A stretch of 64,000 nucleotides of DNA, taken from Eutrigla gurnardus. Its lineage: Eukaryota > Chordata > Actinopteri > Perciformes > Triglidae. Each line of letters begins with the position of its first letter. Position 1 is the first letter of the stretch. The DNA is taken from assembly GCA_963514095.1 (NCBI GenBank), contig OY741270.1:16714554-16778553 (forward strand). The letters run 5' to 3'. Below, in pieces: positions 52,234 to 61,468 of this stretch. The notes beneath the pieces were generated by a model. The model did no database searches. It saw only the letters and a list, made by a program, of their open reading frames with translations, and was not told the origin of the DNA. The position numbers were made by a program, and so were the translations under genes.

Positions 52234-55200
52234 CCCCTCCAGTCTGAGGAAAGCAGAGAGGCGATAGACAAGATCAAAATCTACGGTGGAATTTGCATCC
52301 ACAACGGCATCGTCCACCAGGACAAAGACGAATGGACCGTGGACGGCTGCACCGAGTGCACCTGCCAGGTGAGCGAGTCCCCACACCTGCCAGAACGCAA
52401 CCTTTAAACGAGCCAGGAACAGCTGTGTCGAGACGCCGCCGCGTTCCCGGCTGTAATGAAGTGATAATAGTGTTTATGTTAGCGCCTCCCTTTATAACGG
52501 CGTCGCTTCTGTCTGAAAGCCATTGACACCTTCTCTCAGCTCGCAACGAAGCAGCATGGGGCCTTCCCCCCCCCACCTGCAGCATCTAGTGAAGTTTGCT
52601 CATGTATTGTGTAATTAGTTAGGTGTTGGTGGGAGAGTGTTGGTGAGGATTATGTTTTCCATCGACACAGCAGGAGTGTCATGTCCCTGATAAAGATCCC
52701 TCCATTGTGAAATATAGCAATTAGGCTTGGAAGAGCCCCAGTTCTCTAGCCAGTCAACCAGGCCGCTCACTCGTTATCCTTGTACTAATTCAGCTGTTCC
52801 TCCATCCAGAACTCTGCTACCATATGTCGCAAAATCTCCTGCCCTCTGATCCCATGCGCTAACGCCACCGTGCCCGACGGAGAGTGCTGCCCTCGCTGTG
52901 GAACACGTAAGCTTCCTTTTGAATCTGCTCGGAACTTTCAATTGGACTTTCTTCGTTTCCTCCTTGATGTCTTTTTCCCCAAGGTGACGATATGTCCCCC
53001 CCCTCTCTCCCCCTCTACAGCAAGTGACTATGCAGAGGACGGCTGGTCCCCCTGGTCTGACTGGACCCATTGTTCGGTGACTTGTGGCAGGGGCATCCAG
53101 CAGCGTGGACGCTCCTGTGACCGCATCAACAGCAACTGTGAGGGCACCTCTGTCCAGACCCGTGACTGCTACCCCCAGGAATGTGACAAACGCTGTAAGT
53201 CCCTCAGCATTCTTTACGCAGCCATTGTGATATTAAATATTCTCCGTCGGAGGGGATGATGAATTAATTGCGCATGCATTGCTCACAGTCAAGCAGGACG
53301 GCGGTTGGAGCCACTGGTCGCCGTGGTCTTCGTGCTCTGTGACCTGCGGGGAAGGGGTCATCACCCGGATACGCCTCTGCAACTCCCCCACCCCCCAGAT
53401 GGGTGGCATGGACTGCCAGGGAGAAGGACGCCAAACTGAAATCTGCCAAAAGTCACCCTGTCCCAGTGAGTTGAATTTCATATAAAACCAGCATGTTAGA
53501 GAGTCTGAATTGCAGGGGGACAAACTGAATGTTGTTTTTAACGACACTTTTCAGTCAATGGAGGTTGGGGACCCTGGTCACCGTGGGACACCTGCACTGT
53601 TACCTGTGGTGGAGGAGTCCAGACACGCAAACGTCTCTGCTCAGACCCCGTCCCCAAATACGGAGGGAAAGATTGCGTCGGTGATGCTTCTGTGTCTCAA
53701 GTGTGCAACAAACAAGACTGCCCTATTGGTAAGCATTTATAGCAAATATTAAAGAAGCAGGGCATTGTTCATAATAGATTGGATTTTAAGTAATCCTTTT
53801 TTATTCTCTACAGATGGTTGTCTCTCCAGCCCATGCTTCCCTGGCGCCAAGTGCACCAGCTTCCCCGATGGCTCTTTCAAGTGCGGCAGGTGTCCACTCG
53901 GCTTCTCTGGAAACGGCATCACTTGCAAAGACGTGGACGAGTGTAAAGAGGTCCACGACGCTTGCCACACACACAACGGCGTCCACCTCTGTGAGAACAC
54001 TGAGCCCGGTTACAACTGCCTGCCCTGCCCTGCACGCTTCTCCGGTCCTCAGCCCTTCGGAAGAGGAGTGGAACAGGCAACCGCTAAAAAACAGGTTTGA
54101 TTTATTACTTGCTCACTGCGTGTGTGGCTGCTAGGCTAGCTGTTTGCATTTTTTTTTAATTCTCTGTCATTTTCTTTAGGTTTGCAAACCTCGTAACCCT
54201 TGCCAAGATGGCAGCCACGACTGCCATAAAAATGCAAACTGCATCTACCTGGGCGTTTTCTCCGAGTCCATGTTCCGCTGCGAGTGCCGGCCAGGCTATG
54301 CCGGGAACGGACGTATTTGCGGAGAGGACACTGACCTGGACGGATGGCCCAACACTAACCTGCGTTGTGTGGAGAACGCCACCTACCACTGCAAGAAGGT
54401 AGCCAGACCCCCACATGGCCGCTATCTGCACTCTGTTATTGTGACGCACGCCTCCTTAACCGCTCCTTTGTTCCTTTACAGGACAACTGCCCCAACCTCC
54501 CCAACTCCGGCCAGGAAGACCATGACAAAGATGGCCTGGGTGATGAATGTGACCATGATGATGACAATGATGGGATCCCCGATGATAGGGTGAGTCAGCT
54601 TATTTTTAGCCCCGAAGTGTGCTTTCCTCAGTGACCAGACATAGCAATCAGCAGCAGCCATCCTTTCTTTGGCCAGCAGGAATGTCAAGTCTCTATGTTT
54701 TAGAGCTTTCACCAGAGAGTGGAAAACATGCAGCATAGGATAAAGCCAGAATTGAGGACGAGGTGGCTTGTAGCCCATAATTTCTTCGTGTGGATTTGGA
54801 AAGTTGGGCAAGAAAAATGCTGCGGTAAAAATTACCAGCTCGCTTGCAGTGGAATATCACATTCCAGCAAAAGTTGCAGAGAAAACAAGCAATGAAAAGC
54901 AGAGTTTTTCACGTTTAGATATCACTTCTTTGAGTAATGGTCCATTTTATTCATTTGATTTGCTATTTCTCTATGAATTTAGGACAACTGCCCAAGAGTG
55001 TACAACCCTGCCCAGTATGACGCCGACAGAGATGACATTGGCGACCGCTGTGACAACTGTGTGTTCGAGGCCAACACCGACCAAACCGACACCGACAATA
55101 ATGGAGAGGGGGATGCCTGCGCTGTCGACATCGATGGCGATGGTGAGTTGTGGTTTCTCTGAATTCCATTCGAGTTGGGTTCCATGCCTTTCCTTCACCA

Positions 55201-57185
55201 TAAAAAGCATTTGCAGAGTCCCGAAGGCTAAGACGAGTGTTTTTACACAACAGGCATTCTGAACGAGAACGACAACTGCCCGTATGTTTACAATGTGGAC
55301 CAAAGAGACACCGACAGGGACGGAGTGGGAGACCACTGTGACAACTGCCCTCTGGAGCACAACCCCGATCAGGTAACGTCATCATTTAATTACCTCCCTG
55401 TGTAACACAGATGGATGTCCCATTTCATGTAGAAGTCCCAGCGTTAATGAAAGGAAGTAATGTGATGGAAAAAACAGTGCAATCCTCCTCTCTATTCACC
55501 CACCTGTGATCAAATCTGAATGTGTAATTATGCTGAGGTGCAAGGACACTGGACGCTTGTCTGAAGGCGCGCATTCCTGAAAACAAGGGGCTACATTTAA
55601 ATCAGTGACGACACTCATATTGAGAAACAGTGAAGGGAGTTATTTGATGTGAGAGTTTTATGGTGCCAGTGGGAAATCTCATCATGAAGGAATGCTTTTC
55701 TCCCACAGTTCGACTCGGACTCGGATCTCGTAGGAGACAAGTGCGACAACAACCAGGACATTGACGAGGACGGTCACCAGAACAACTTGGACAACTGCCC
55801 CTACATACCCAACGCCAACCAGGCAGACCACGACAAGGATGGCAAGGGCGACGCCTGCGACCATGACGATGACAACGACGGCATTCCTGATGACAAAGAC
55901 AACTGCAGGCTGGCATTTAACCCCGACCAGCTGGACACTGATGGTGAGTCAGTCCCTCGACGTTGTGTCCTATGTGCCCTCTTGAAACACTGGTGCCGTT
56001 TATCTCATTGAAGTTTTATCATTCCTAACCCGTCTTTGTGATGTCCAAATCCTCTCTCAGGTGATGGCCGTGGTGATGTGTGCAAAGACGACTTTGACCA
56101 AGACAATGTTCTGGACATTTACGACGTGTGCCCAGAGAACTTTGCCATCAGTGAAACGGACTTCCGCAGATTCCAAATGGTTCCTCTGGACCCCAAGGGC
56201 ACCTCGCAGATTGACCCCAACTGGGTGGTCCGACATCAGGGGAAGGAGCTGGTGCAGACCGTCAACTGTGACCCCGGCATTGCTGTTGGTGCGTAAGACG
56301 CAGGCAGACATCTCGCTGCAACGACACAAAGCTGCAGCGAACCGCCTCTAAACCACCTTCTCTCTTACTTCAGGTTACGATGAGTTCAATGCGGTGGACT
56401 TCAGTGGAACGTTCTTCATCAACACGGACAGAGACGACGACTACGCTGGCTTCGTTTTTGGCTACCAGTCCAGCTCACGCTTCTACACGGTGATGTGGAA
56501 GCAGATCACACAGACCTACTGGTCCCCCATGCCCACAAAAGCTCAGGGCTACTCTGGCCTGTCCATCAAAGTGGTCAACTCCACCACCGGGCCTGGTGAG
56601 CATCTGAGGAACGCCCTGTGGCATACCGGAGACACCCCGGGACAGGTGAGAGCAGATTCGTTGGACTCAGGATTCAAGACATCGTTCAACGTAATGTTTC
56701 TCATTTTAACCATCACATTTCATGGTTTTCAGGTGCGCACTCTGTGGCACGACCCCAAGAAGATCGGCTGGAAGGACTTCACTGCCTACAGATGGCATCT
56801 GATCCACAGACCCAAGTCCGGACTTATTAGGTAATTTCAAAACCTCAGAAGCATGCCCCCACTTTTTTTTTCCAATGACAAATCTGCATGATGTGTATCA
56901 AGATGGCAATGAGCTCATGCGATTCCATTTTGTGTTTTAGAGTGGTCATGTATGAAGGCAAGAGGATCATGGCTGATTCTGGAAACATCTTCGACAAGAC
57001 GTACGCTGGTGGGCGACTAGGCTTGTACGTCTTCTCTCAGGAGATGGTTTACTTCTCCGACCTCAAATACGAATGTAGAGGTAAGCCCATAAGCGACGCT
57101 CGATATTTTAAAAAAGAAAATGCTTCCTCGCCTTGGACCTATTTTGTAACCGGTTTTCTTTCTTTTGTTTCTTTCAGATACATAA
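50538..57185 (+). CDS. thbs1: thrombospondin-1, complete (21 coding exons)
   Basis: Secreted trimeric matricellular glycoprotein that controls cell-matrix contacts, TGF-beta activation, angiogenesis and wound responses. Joined coding segments: 50538-50601, 50747-51306, 51415-51493, 51604-51693, 51794-51903, 52243-52368, 52810-52906, 53021-53194, 53289-53465, 53555-53728, 53814-54094, 54180-54398, 54482-54589, 54983-55142, 55254-55372, 55709-55943, 56061-56288, 56374-56645, 56733-56830, 56941-57080, 57178-57185. All introns are GT-AG and the frame stays open for 1172 residues; the human protein has 1170. Domains: signal 1 to about 17; N-domain 22-235; trimer cysteines C270 and C274 with coiled coil to about 315; VWC 319-374; type-1 repeats about 382-433, 438-491 and 495-550; EGF-like 551-690; type-3 calcium repeats about 691-955; C-terminal globe to 1172. 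KRFK at 432-435 separates it from thbs2, which lacks this motif; RGD is at 928-930. Whether this is the teleost a or b paralogue cannot be told here. Confidence 0.97.
50747..51306 (+). other. thbs1: thbs1 exon 3: laminin-G-like N-domain
   Basis: Encodes residues 22-208, the heparin-, calreticulin- and integrin-binding N-terminal domain. Family landmarks such as SLVKGADPYSPAY, RGFLLLVNL and RLRIGKG are readable. The motif NITLF creates a possible N-glycosylation site. This is the largest exon of the gene, as in mammals. Confidence 0.96.
51415..51493 (+). other. thbs1: thbs1 exon 4: end of N-domain
   Basis: Encodes GVLQNVRFVFGTT through RNKGCQSG, closing the N-domain with its conserved cysteine. 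The acceptor is CAACAG, the donor is GTGAGT, and the exon ends in phase 1. Confidence 0.95.
51604..51693 (+). other. thbs1: thbs1 exon 5: N-domain linker
   Basis: Encodes TLDNPVNGSSPAIRTDYTGHKAK, equivalent to the human linker before the trimerisation cysteines. It contains the N-glycosylation sequon NGSS. Confidence 0.95.
51794..51903 (+). other. thbs1: thbs1 exon 6: trimerisation cysteines and coiled coil
   Basis: VCGFSC places two cysteines at residues 270 and 274, the positions used for interchain disulfides in human TSP1. A heptad-like helix (DDIASMFKELKGLG...) follows. Confidence 0.95.
52194..52228 (+). repeat. (TC)n microsatellite in thbs1 intron 6
   Basis: A 35-bp pure TC tract ends 15 bp before the exon 7 acceptor and so forms part of its polypyrimidine region. 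Confidence 0.95.
52243..52368 (+). other. thbs1: thbs1 exon 7: coiled-coil end and VWC first half
   Basis: SEESREAIDKIK ends the coiled coil; ICIHNG through EWTVDGCTECTCQ starts the von Willebrand C module. Its acceptor lies 15 bp after a long (TC)n tract. Confidence 0.95.
52810..52906 (+). other. thbs1: thbs1 exon 8: VWC second half
   Basis: Encodes CRKISCPLIPCANATVPDGE and CCPRC, the cysteine-rich second half of the VWC module, with an NAT sequon. It ends in phase 1. Confidence 0.95.
53021..53194 (+). other. thbs1: thbs1 exon 9: type-1 repeat 1
   Basis: Contains the tryptophan ladder DGWSPWSDW, which is a C-mannosylation motif, and CSVTCG at 393-398. The human repeat 1 reads CSTSCG, so the fish protein has the canonical CD36-type motif in repeat 1 as well. 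The exon ends within the phenylalanine codon of KRFK. Confidence 0.96.
53289..53465 (+). other. thbs1: thbs1 exon 10: KRFK and type-1 repeat 2
   Basis: The exon junction completes KRFK (432-435), the latent TGF-beta activating motif. GGWSHWSPW and CSVTCG (449-454) follow, almost identical to human repeat 2. Confidence 0.97.
53555..53728 (+). other. thbs1: thbs1 exon 11: type-1 repeat 3
   Basis: Encodes INGGWGPWSPWDTC and CTVTCG (506-511). The serine of the human motif is threonine here, which keeps the O-fucosylation pattern. It ends with CNKQDCPI. Confidence 0.96.
53814..54094 (+). other. thbs1: thbs1 exon 12: EGF-like modules 1 and 2
   Basis: Encodes DGCLSSPCFPGAKC, then the calcium-type EGF start VDECKEV, then NTEPGYNCLPCP. 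Length 281 nt, ending in phase 0 at ATAKKQ. Confidence 0.95.
54180..54398 (+). other. thbs1: thbs1 exon 13: EGF-like module 3
   Basis: Encodes VCKPRNPCQDGSHDC to RCECRPGYAGNGRICG, then EDTDLDGWPN, which opens the type-3 region, and an NATYHC sequon. The acceptor follows a T-rich tract. Confidence 0.96.
54482..54589 (+). other. thbs1: thbs1 exon 14: type-3 calcium repeats
   Basis: Thirty-six codons starting DNCPNLPNSGQ with the acidic run CDHDDDNDGIPDD. These aspartates coordinate calcium in the type-3 wire. Confidence 0.96.
54983..55142 (+). other. thbs1: thbs1 exon 15: type-3 calcium repeats
   Basis: Encodes DNCPRVYNPAQYDADRDD through NNGEGDACAVDIDGDG. Phase 1 at the 3' end. Confidence 0.95.
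55254..55372 (+). other. thbs1: thbs1 exon 16: type-3 calcium repeats
   Basis: Encodes ILNENDNCPYVYNVDQRD through NCPLEHNPDQ, closely matching the human segment. Confidence 0.95.
55709..55943 (+). other. thbs1: thbs1 exon 17: type-3 calcium repeats
   Basis: Encodes FDSDSDLVGDKCDNNQDI through NCRLAFNPDQLDTD. The segment DEDGHQNNLDNCPY is the same as in mammals. The exon ends one base into the glycine codon before DGRGD. Confidence 0.96.
56061..56288 (+). other. thbs1: thbs1 exon 18: last type-3 repeat, RGD and globe start
   Basis: The junction reads DGDGRGD, with RGD at 928-930, followed by VCKDDFDQDN. SETDFRRFQMVPLDPKGTSQ starts the C-terminal globe. Confidence 0.97.
56374..56645 (+). other. 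thbs1: thbs1 exon 19: C-terminal globe
   Basis: Encodes YDEFNAVDFSGTFFIN through GPGEHLRNALWHTGDTPGQ. The region matching the human CD47-binding peptide RFYVVMWK reads RFYTVMWK (1036-1043). Confidence 0.97.
56733..56830 (+). other. thbs1: thbs1 exon 20: C-terminal globe
   Basis: Encodes VRTLWHDPKKIGWKDFTAYR to HRPKSGLI and the first two bases of an arginine codon. This is the only phase-2 junction in the gene. Confidence 0.96.
56941..57080 (+). other. thbs1: thbs1 exon 21: C-terminal globe
   Basis: Encodes (R)VVMYEGKRIMADSGNIFD through VYFSDLKYECR. It contains the second VVM motif, here unchanged relative to mammals. Confidence 0.96.
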
Positions 57186-57467
57186 TTGGACCAGCCTTCC
57201 AGTAGAACGTCCGTCGGTATGAATATATAATATAAGACCTAGATCAATATCTCTTTAACTTTTTACCTTTTGAGAACTGCACATTGGAGGAATGATGAGC
57301 AAGTCAGCTGATGTGAGGTCAACGGACCTCGGGATTTTAGCCAAACGAAAGTTCAACGACGAGTCTGCGCCAAACACAAACTGTGAGCGCAGCTCTGCTC
57401 AGAAGAAATTGGCCCTCTCACTTTGTTGCTCTGACCTGCATTGAAGGGGGAGCCCTTATTTTATTGC

Positions 57468-57475
57468 TTTGCACA
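57468..57475 (+). promoter_or_regulatory. miR-19 seed match 1 in thbs1 3'UTR
   Basis: TTTGCACA is a perfect 8-mer complement of the miR-19 seed. Repression of thrombospondin-1 by the miR-17-92 cluster is established in mammals; use in this fish is inferred. Confidence 0.5.
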
Positions 57476-58489
57476 CCTGAACTGTCGGCGGTACCCCTCT
57501 GTGGACGAGGGACCAAAGGATAGAGTGTTTTTAATATGTTAAATATTTCTTTTGAGCATTAATAGACATCTGCTGTGGACTCAAGAGAGGCTTGTTTCAG
57601 TATGAAGAAAGCAGTAACTTTCTTAGGCCGGGGTAAGTGTGCCCCTTGAAGGAACTGTTGAGGGACCATGGACAGTATGGACTGACTGTTACTATCAAAG
57701 AGAGCGAATGTTGTTTGTGTGTTTGTGAATGTGTGCCACCCAACTAGCATAGTTTCGAAGACAACAGCATAATTTATCATTTTTTTCCATCTTGATTTCT
57801 TTCATCCCCCCAGCAGACCTGTACACACCAGGTCTGGTATTTAGCCGAGGCTTAGGGCTGGCCAAAGGCTAGCCAAAAACACCCATCTTCTCAGGAAAGA
57901 GCACTAGAAGAAATGAGGAGAGCACAAATTTCAGGACAGCACAGGGCCCCGAAGCAGACGCACTGAACACTGCTTTGGAACAGTTCGTTATTAGCAAATA
58001 TTATGTTAATACCTTTGATCTTTACTGAATTTGTCACGGGACGTAAACAACGACGGCCAGTCTATTTCCTGACAAGAGTAAACCATTGTATGGCTGTTTG
58101 TATTTACTTATTCATCGTAGAGGCTTTTTATCGTCCTCATCTCTGCATCTTAAAAATGTTGTCGGCAACCTGTTCCAAATAAGTGAAATCGATACATATG
58201 GAAAGATAAGGAATTACATCTGAGAAACAGCAAAAAAGTAAAAGATAGGTATCTCTAAATACTCTGCTTCTGCACAGTGTGCATGACTGGTGTGTCTGAG
58301 CTTGTGTGTATAGGCCTACATTTCCAACAAGGGAGAAATCAAAGGAAACCCTTTATGTACAAATATTACCTCATTAATTATTTTTGTATTGAGGCCAGCA
58401 ATGCACAAGAATCACTTGTCTAGCATCAGAGGATTAATTGGTTGGCTTCCTTTTTTTTTTTTAGCAAGACTTTAGTATTATTTGTATAC

Positions 58490-58497
58490 TGTATATA
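58490..58497 (+). promoter_or_regulatory. Pumilio recognition element in thbs1 3'UTR
   Basis: TGTATATA fits the UGUANAUA consensus for Pumilio proteins. It is a single copy in an AT-rich context, so chance is possible. Confidence 0.35.
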
Positions 58498-58713
58498 AGA
58501 TATTTTTGTAGAAGCCCAAACAGGAACGTAAAGGATTAAACAAAATGTTGTCTTGACTATGTCGTGCTAAATGTGTTTCCTGTGCATTTGTTTTGATAAG
58601 TTATTATGTTTGTTTAATGTTGAGGTTATTTCATTTGTGTAGATATATGCTATTTAAATAATTTATCTAGAAGCGTAGCCTCATATGGAAGCGTTTCTGT
58701 CTGTATAAACTTA

Positions 58714-58721
58714 TTTGCACA
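58714..58721 (+). promoter_or_regulatory. miR-19 seed match 2 in thbs1 3'UTR
   Basis: Second perfect TTTGCACA, about 150 nt before the poly(A) signal. Sites near UTR ends tend to be effective. Confidence 0.5.
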
Positions 58722-58868
58722 CTGACACGAGGATGTCTTTGTTATTTTTGTTTTTTGTATGTCTTTTTTTTTTATTATTAGTGAAGCTTTTCTATAAACT
58801 TTGTACGATAGTTTCTACCTAAAGTGCTGTTTATACTCCTACCTGGTATTTTGTAATGTCAATTGAAC

Positions 58869-58874
58869 AATAAA
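58869..58874 (+). terminator. thbs1: thbs1 poly(A) signal
   Basis: Canonical AATAAA followed within 20 nt by GT-rich sequence (GTTGGTTGGTTGGTGT), the expected downstream element. Cleavage is likely near 58885-58890. Confidence 0.85.
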
Positions 58875-58890
58875 CACTTTAAAAAAAGTT

Positions 58891-60439
58891 GGTTGGTTGG
58901 TGTCTTTTTGAGCAAACAAACAGTTAAATAGTCTCAAGACTTTCATATCTCCTCTGATTGAGGTCTACAAAAGCAGAAGGAGCTGAGCCATGCTGTGTCA
59001 AGTGACTGGAATCCATTAGTGGAGTCCTGTGAAGCCTTGGAGAAAGGGAGTAACCTTGGGAGTCAACAGCGGGGAAACTCAACATGAAGTATAACCCACT
59101 TACACAGCTCATCCATACAGATCTGCTTACACATCACGCCGGCATCACCTTTCACCTTCAAACGACGAAGCTCCACGTGAGACTTCGACATGAGGAATTT
59201 TGGACGAGTGATAAATTCACTCACTTGAAATTCCCTTTTTTCCTTTTTTTTTTTCATAATAATGTCTCAATAAAACTCAAGCTGATGAGGTGTCTATAGA
59301 CTTGGTCTGTCACTCGCTGACTGTTATGCTATAAGACCCTGCAGCCGTATATCAGACTGCTAATTTAGATGTTTCACAGGGCCTGAAAGAGTCGTAATCT
59401 AAAGCACCAGAGAGGGTCGTGCCAGAAAACCCAGACAGTCTCAGTATGCTGCGGGTCTCTTTACATTAGGAGTGACCTCATTCTTCCCACTCTGAGCTCA
59501 CTGTGTTTCCATTACCCCAAAAATGAGCAGCATATCTTCCCTACTGAAGATATATTGTGTCAAATACACACACAGTGTTTGTAAAAATGGACAAAAATGA
59601 CACCAAAGCTGCGTTTGTATCTAAGAAATGAGTACGAAGTCTGATCTAATGTCTGCGTGTGCTCCATTTGATCGGTAGTTTCCACTGATAGCGGGACTCT
59701 CGACCTTGCAGGCTCACCTGGCCGGCTTGTTTTCAGCCCAGAGGAATGTGAGATAATTCCCTGCCTTTTAGACGGGGTCAGAGTGTGTGGGTGAGGTGAA
59801 GAGTGAGGCGAACAGGCCTGTAGGTGTCCAGAGAGAGGAAAAGCAGGACCTTTGGGGCGAGATCAGCCAGGTGCAGGCTTGCTACTTACACTGTGCTAGC
59901 GGGAGCAAACAGGAACCGTGTCAACAGCTCAACAAAACAAACCAAAAGGCATCATTCTCAAGGCCGGCCATCTATTGTCACTGGAGAAAAAAAGTACATT
60001 AAGCTGGAAAGAGGTCACACAGGGTCCAGTTTCAGAGGATCCTCCTCATCTGACCCACTTCGAAGCGGATCACCTATAGAGGCAGGAATGAAAGGAATGC
60101 TCAAGTGAACTATCACAGTACCTGGTTGTTAGATTTAATGGCAGCAATTTTCTGTCCTCATCTCTGATACTTAGGATAATACAAAGGGTGGTCCTGCTGC
60201 TCTGCTTCCTCATGCAGAGGCAGAAACACAAATAAAAACAATGGGAAGCTGCATAATGAAAACCCTGGAGACCAATTAGGATAAAAAACCATTATCAGGG
60301 AGGAGGCAGCAAATTACATTCACTCTCATTAGTGTAACAACGTTGTTTTTTGTGCACGTGTCTTTTCTGAATGTTTATTAGTAATTTTATTTTTTATGTA
60401 TCTGTGTGAGAATATGACAGAAGAAATAAGATGAATCAG
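58891..60439. other. intergenic spacer after thbs1
   Basis: No gene recognised. A second AATAAA at 59269-59274 could serve as a minor read-through poly(A) site. Open frames here are short and show no family features. Confidence 0.6.
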
Positions 60440-60800
60440 CAGCAGGTGTTGGTGCGCCCTCAAGAGGGCGGAGCTCCGTGTCAGAGAGGTGACGCAACGG
60501 AAATGAAACGTCACAAATATTCACGTTCACAGGCCGTCGAGTTCACGGGCCGGGGACACTCCAAGCACAAGCATAGTTAAAAAAAAATGCATCTATCTTG
60601 AATGAATGACTGATTTCATGCACCACTACAGCTGAGTATGCTAAGTGACTCAGCCGCGATGTCCGTGACCTACAGTACGGCCACACCGAGCCTGGCTAGC
60701 ATGCTAACTGCTAACCACGGGGACGGTAGAGGCTCGTTTAGCCCAAACCGTTCTGAATGTGAGGAGAGCACGTGACCGAGGAGGCCGAGTGGATTATATT
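60440..60800 (+). promoter_or_regulatory. CpG-bearing promoter-like block
   Basis: CpG density rises sharply against the AT-rich surroundings. A CRE-like ACGTCAC lies at 60508-60514 and an NF-E2/ARE-type TGACTCAGC at 60646-60654. A 38-codon open frame (ATG 60659, stop 60773-60775) lies upstream of, and out of frame with, the candidate start at 60801 and would act as an upstream ORF if transcribed. Confidence 0.5.
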
Positions 60801-60858
60801 ATGAGTGAACGAGTGGAGGAGTTGAACCGGGAAGGAGACGGTGGAGGACTTCAGACAG
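60801..60858 (+). CDS. possible first coding exon, unidentified gene
   Basis: The ATG at 60801 has A at -3. Its frame is closed upstream by TAA at 60705-60707 with no other ATG between. It encodes MSERVEELNREGDGGGLQT and then meets a strong donor, ACAG/GTGAGT, at 60858/60859, leaving phase 1. No downstream exon was found before 64000, so the gene continues outside or the exon is not coding. I do not recognise the peptide. If real, its first intron contains the minus-strand terminal exon at 61.5 kb. Confidence 0.4.
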
Positions 60859-60915
60859 GTGAGTACAACAACAACACACTGCTGAACTCTACAGACGTCA
60901 ATAGCCGTCCACGTC

Positions 60916-60928
60916 GTTGCCTAGCAAC
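60916..60928. promoter_or_regulatory. palindromic RFX X-box
   Basis: GTTGCCTAGCAAC is a near-ideal RFX X-box: two 5-bp inverted half sites with a 3-bp centre. It lies 58 bp inside the intron after the candidate first exon. X-boxes near start sites mark ciliary and sperm-tail genes in vertebrates. Confidence 0.55.
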
Positions 60929-61076
60929 GTAGTTGCGTGTGCGCGCTTCGCTGTGTGTGTAAAGCCTCTCTCCGTTATAGAGATGGGATGTCCGACTCCG
61001 TTTGATTGGGTCTCCGCTTCGCCGCCATACTTCTATATTTATAATTGATAATCATTTGTTTGCACATAAGTGGTCT

Positions 61077-61082
61077 TTTATT
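61077..61082 (-). terminator. poly(A) signal for the minus-strand exon
   Basis: AATAAA on the minus strand (TTTATT on plus), suitably placed to end a 3'UTR that starts at 61468. Confidence 0.45.
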
Positions 61083-61468
61083 GATGTGTAACGCAGGGAC
61101 ATTTACACATTTTTACACAAATACCATTTAAGTAACATAGCTTTTACTTGTGTATAATACTTGCCAGAAAGTATTTTTTTCCAGTATTGACACATTTTAG
61201 AATATATAAATAAGACAGGTTAGTGATAGCTGCATAAATCGAAAAGCTTTACAGTCCCCTAAAACATTACTCGGGAGTGCTAAATGTCTATTATGACAGG
61301 GTTGGAAATGTTCTGGTAATTAAATACATTTAGATCCATTAATTTTTCTCTCACAACCCCACAATAGCCTCTAGTGACATCCCAGCAACCATGCGTCTTG
61401 ATAGGCGTTCTGATAGCAGGGTTTCAGATGGATCGAGTCTTTCTTGGGTTCTGATGGTGTTGTGTCAT

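Larger units (their letters stand above)
57178..58890 (+). other. thbs1: thbs1 exon 22: stop codon and 3'UTR
   Basis: The exon completes the terminal Asp-Thr and the stop TAA at 57183-57185; the human protein ends Asp-Pro. About 1.7 kb of AT-rich 3'UTR follows, with several ATTTA elements, and runs to the poly(A) signal at 58869. Confidence 0.88.

Noticed and set aside
54963..55385. 140- and 129-codon minus-strand open frames over thbs1
   Set aside because: Shadows of the aspartate-rich type-3 repeat exons, whose codon pattern leaves the opposite strand open.
50538..57185. Assignment to thbs2
   Set aside because: KRFK between type-1 repeats 1 and 2, and closer agreement with THBS1 in every exon, favour thbs1.
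59269..59274. Main thbs1 poly(A) signal
   Set aside because: The AATAAA at 58869 comes first and has a GT-rich downstream element. This one may at most be a minor read-through site.
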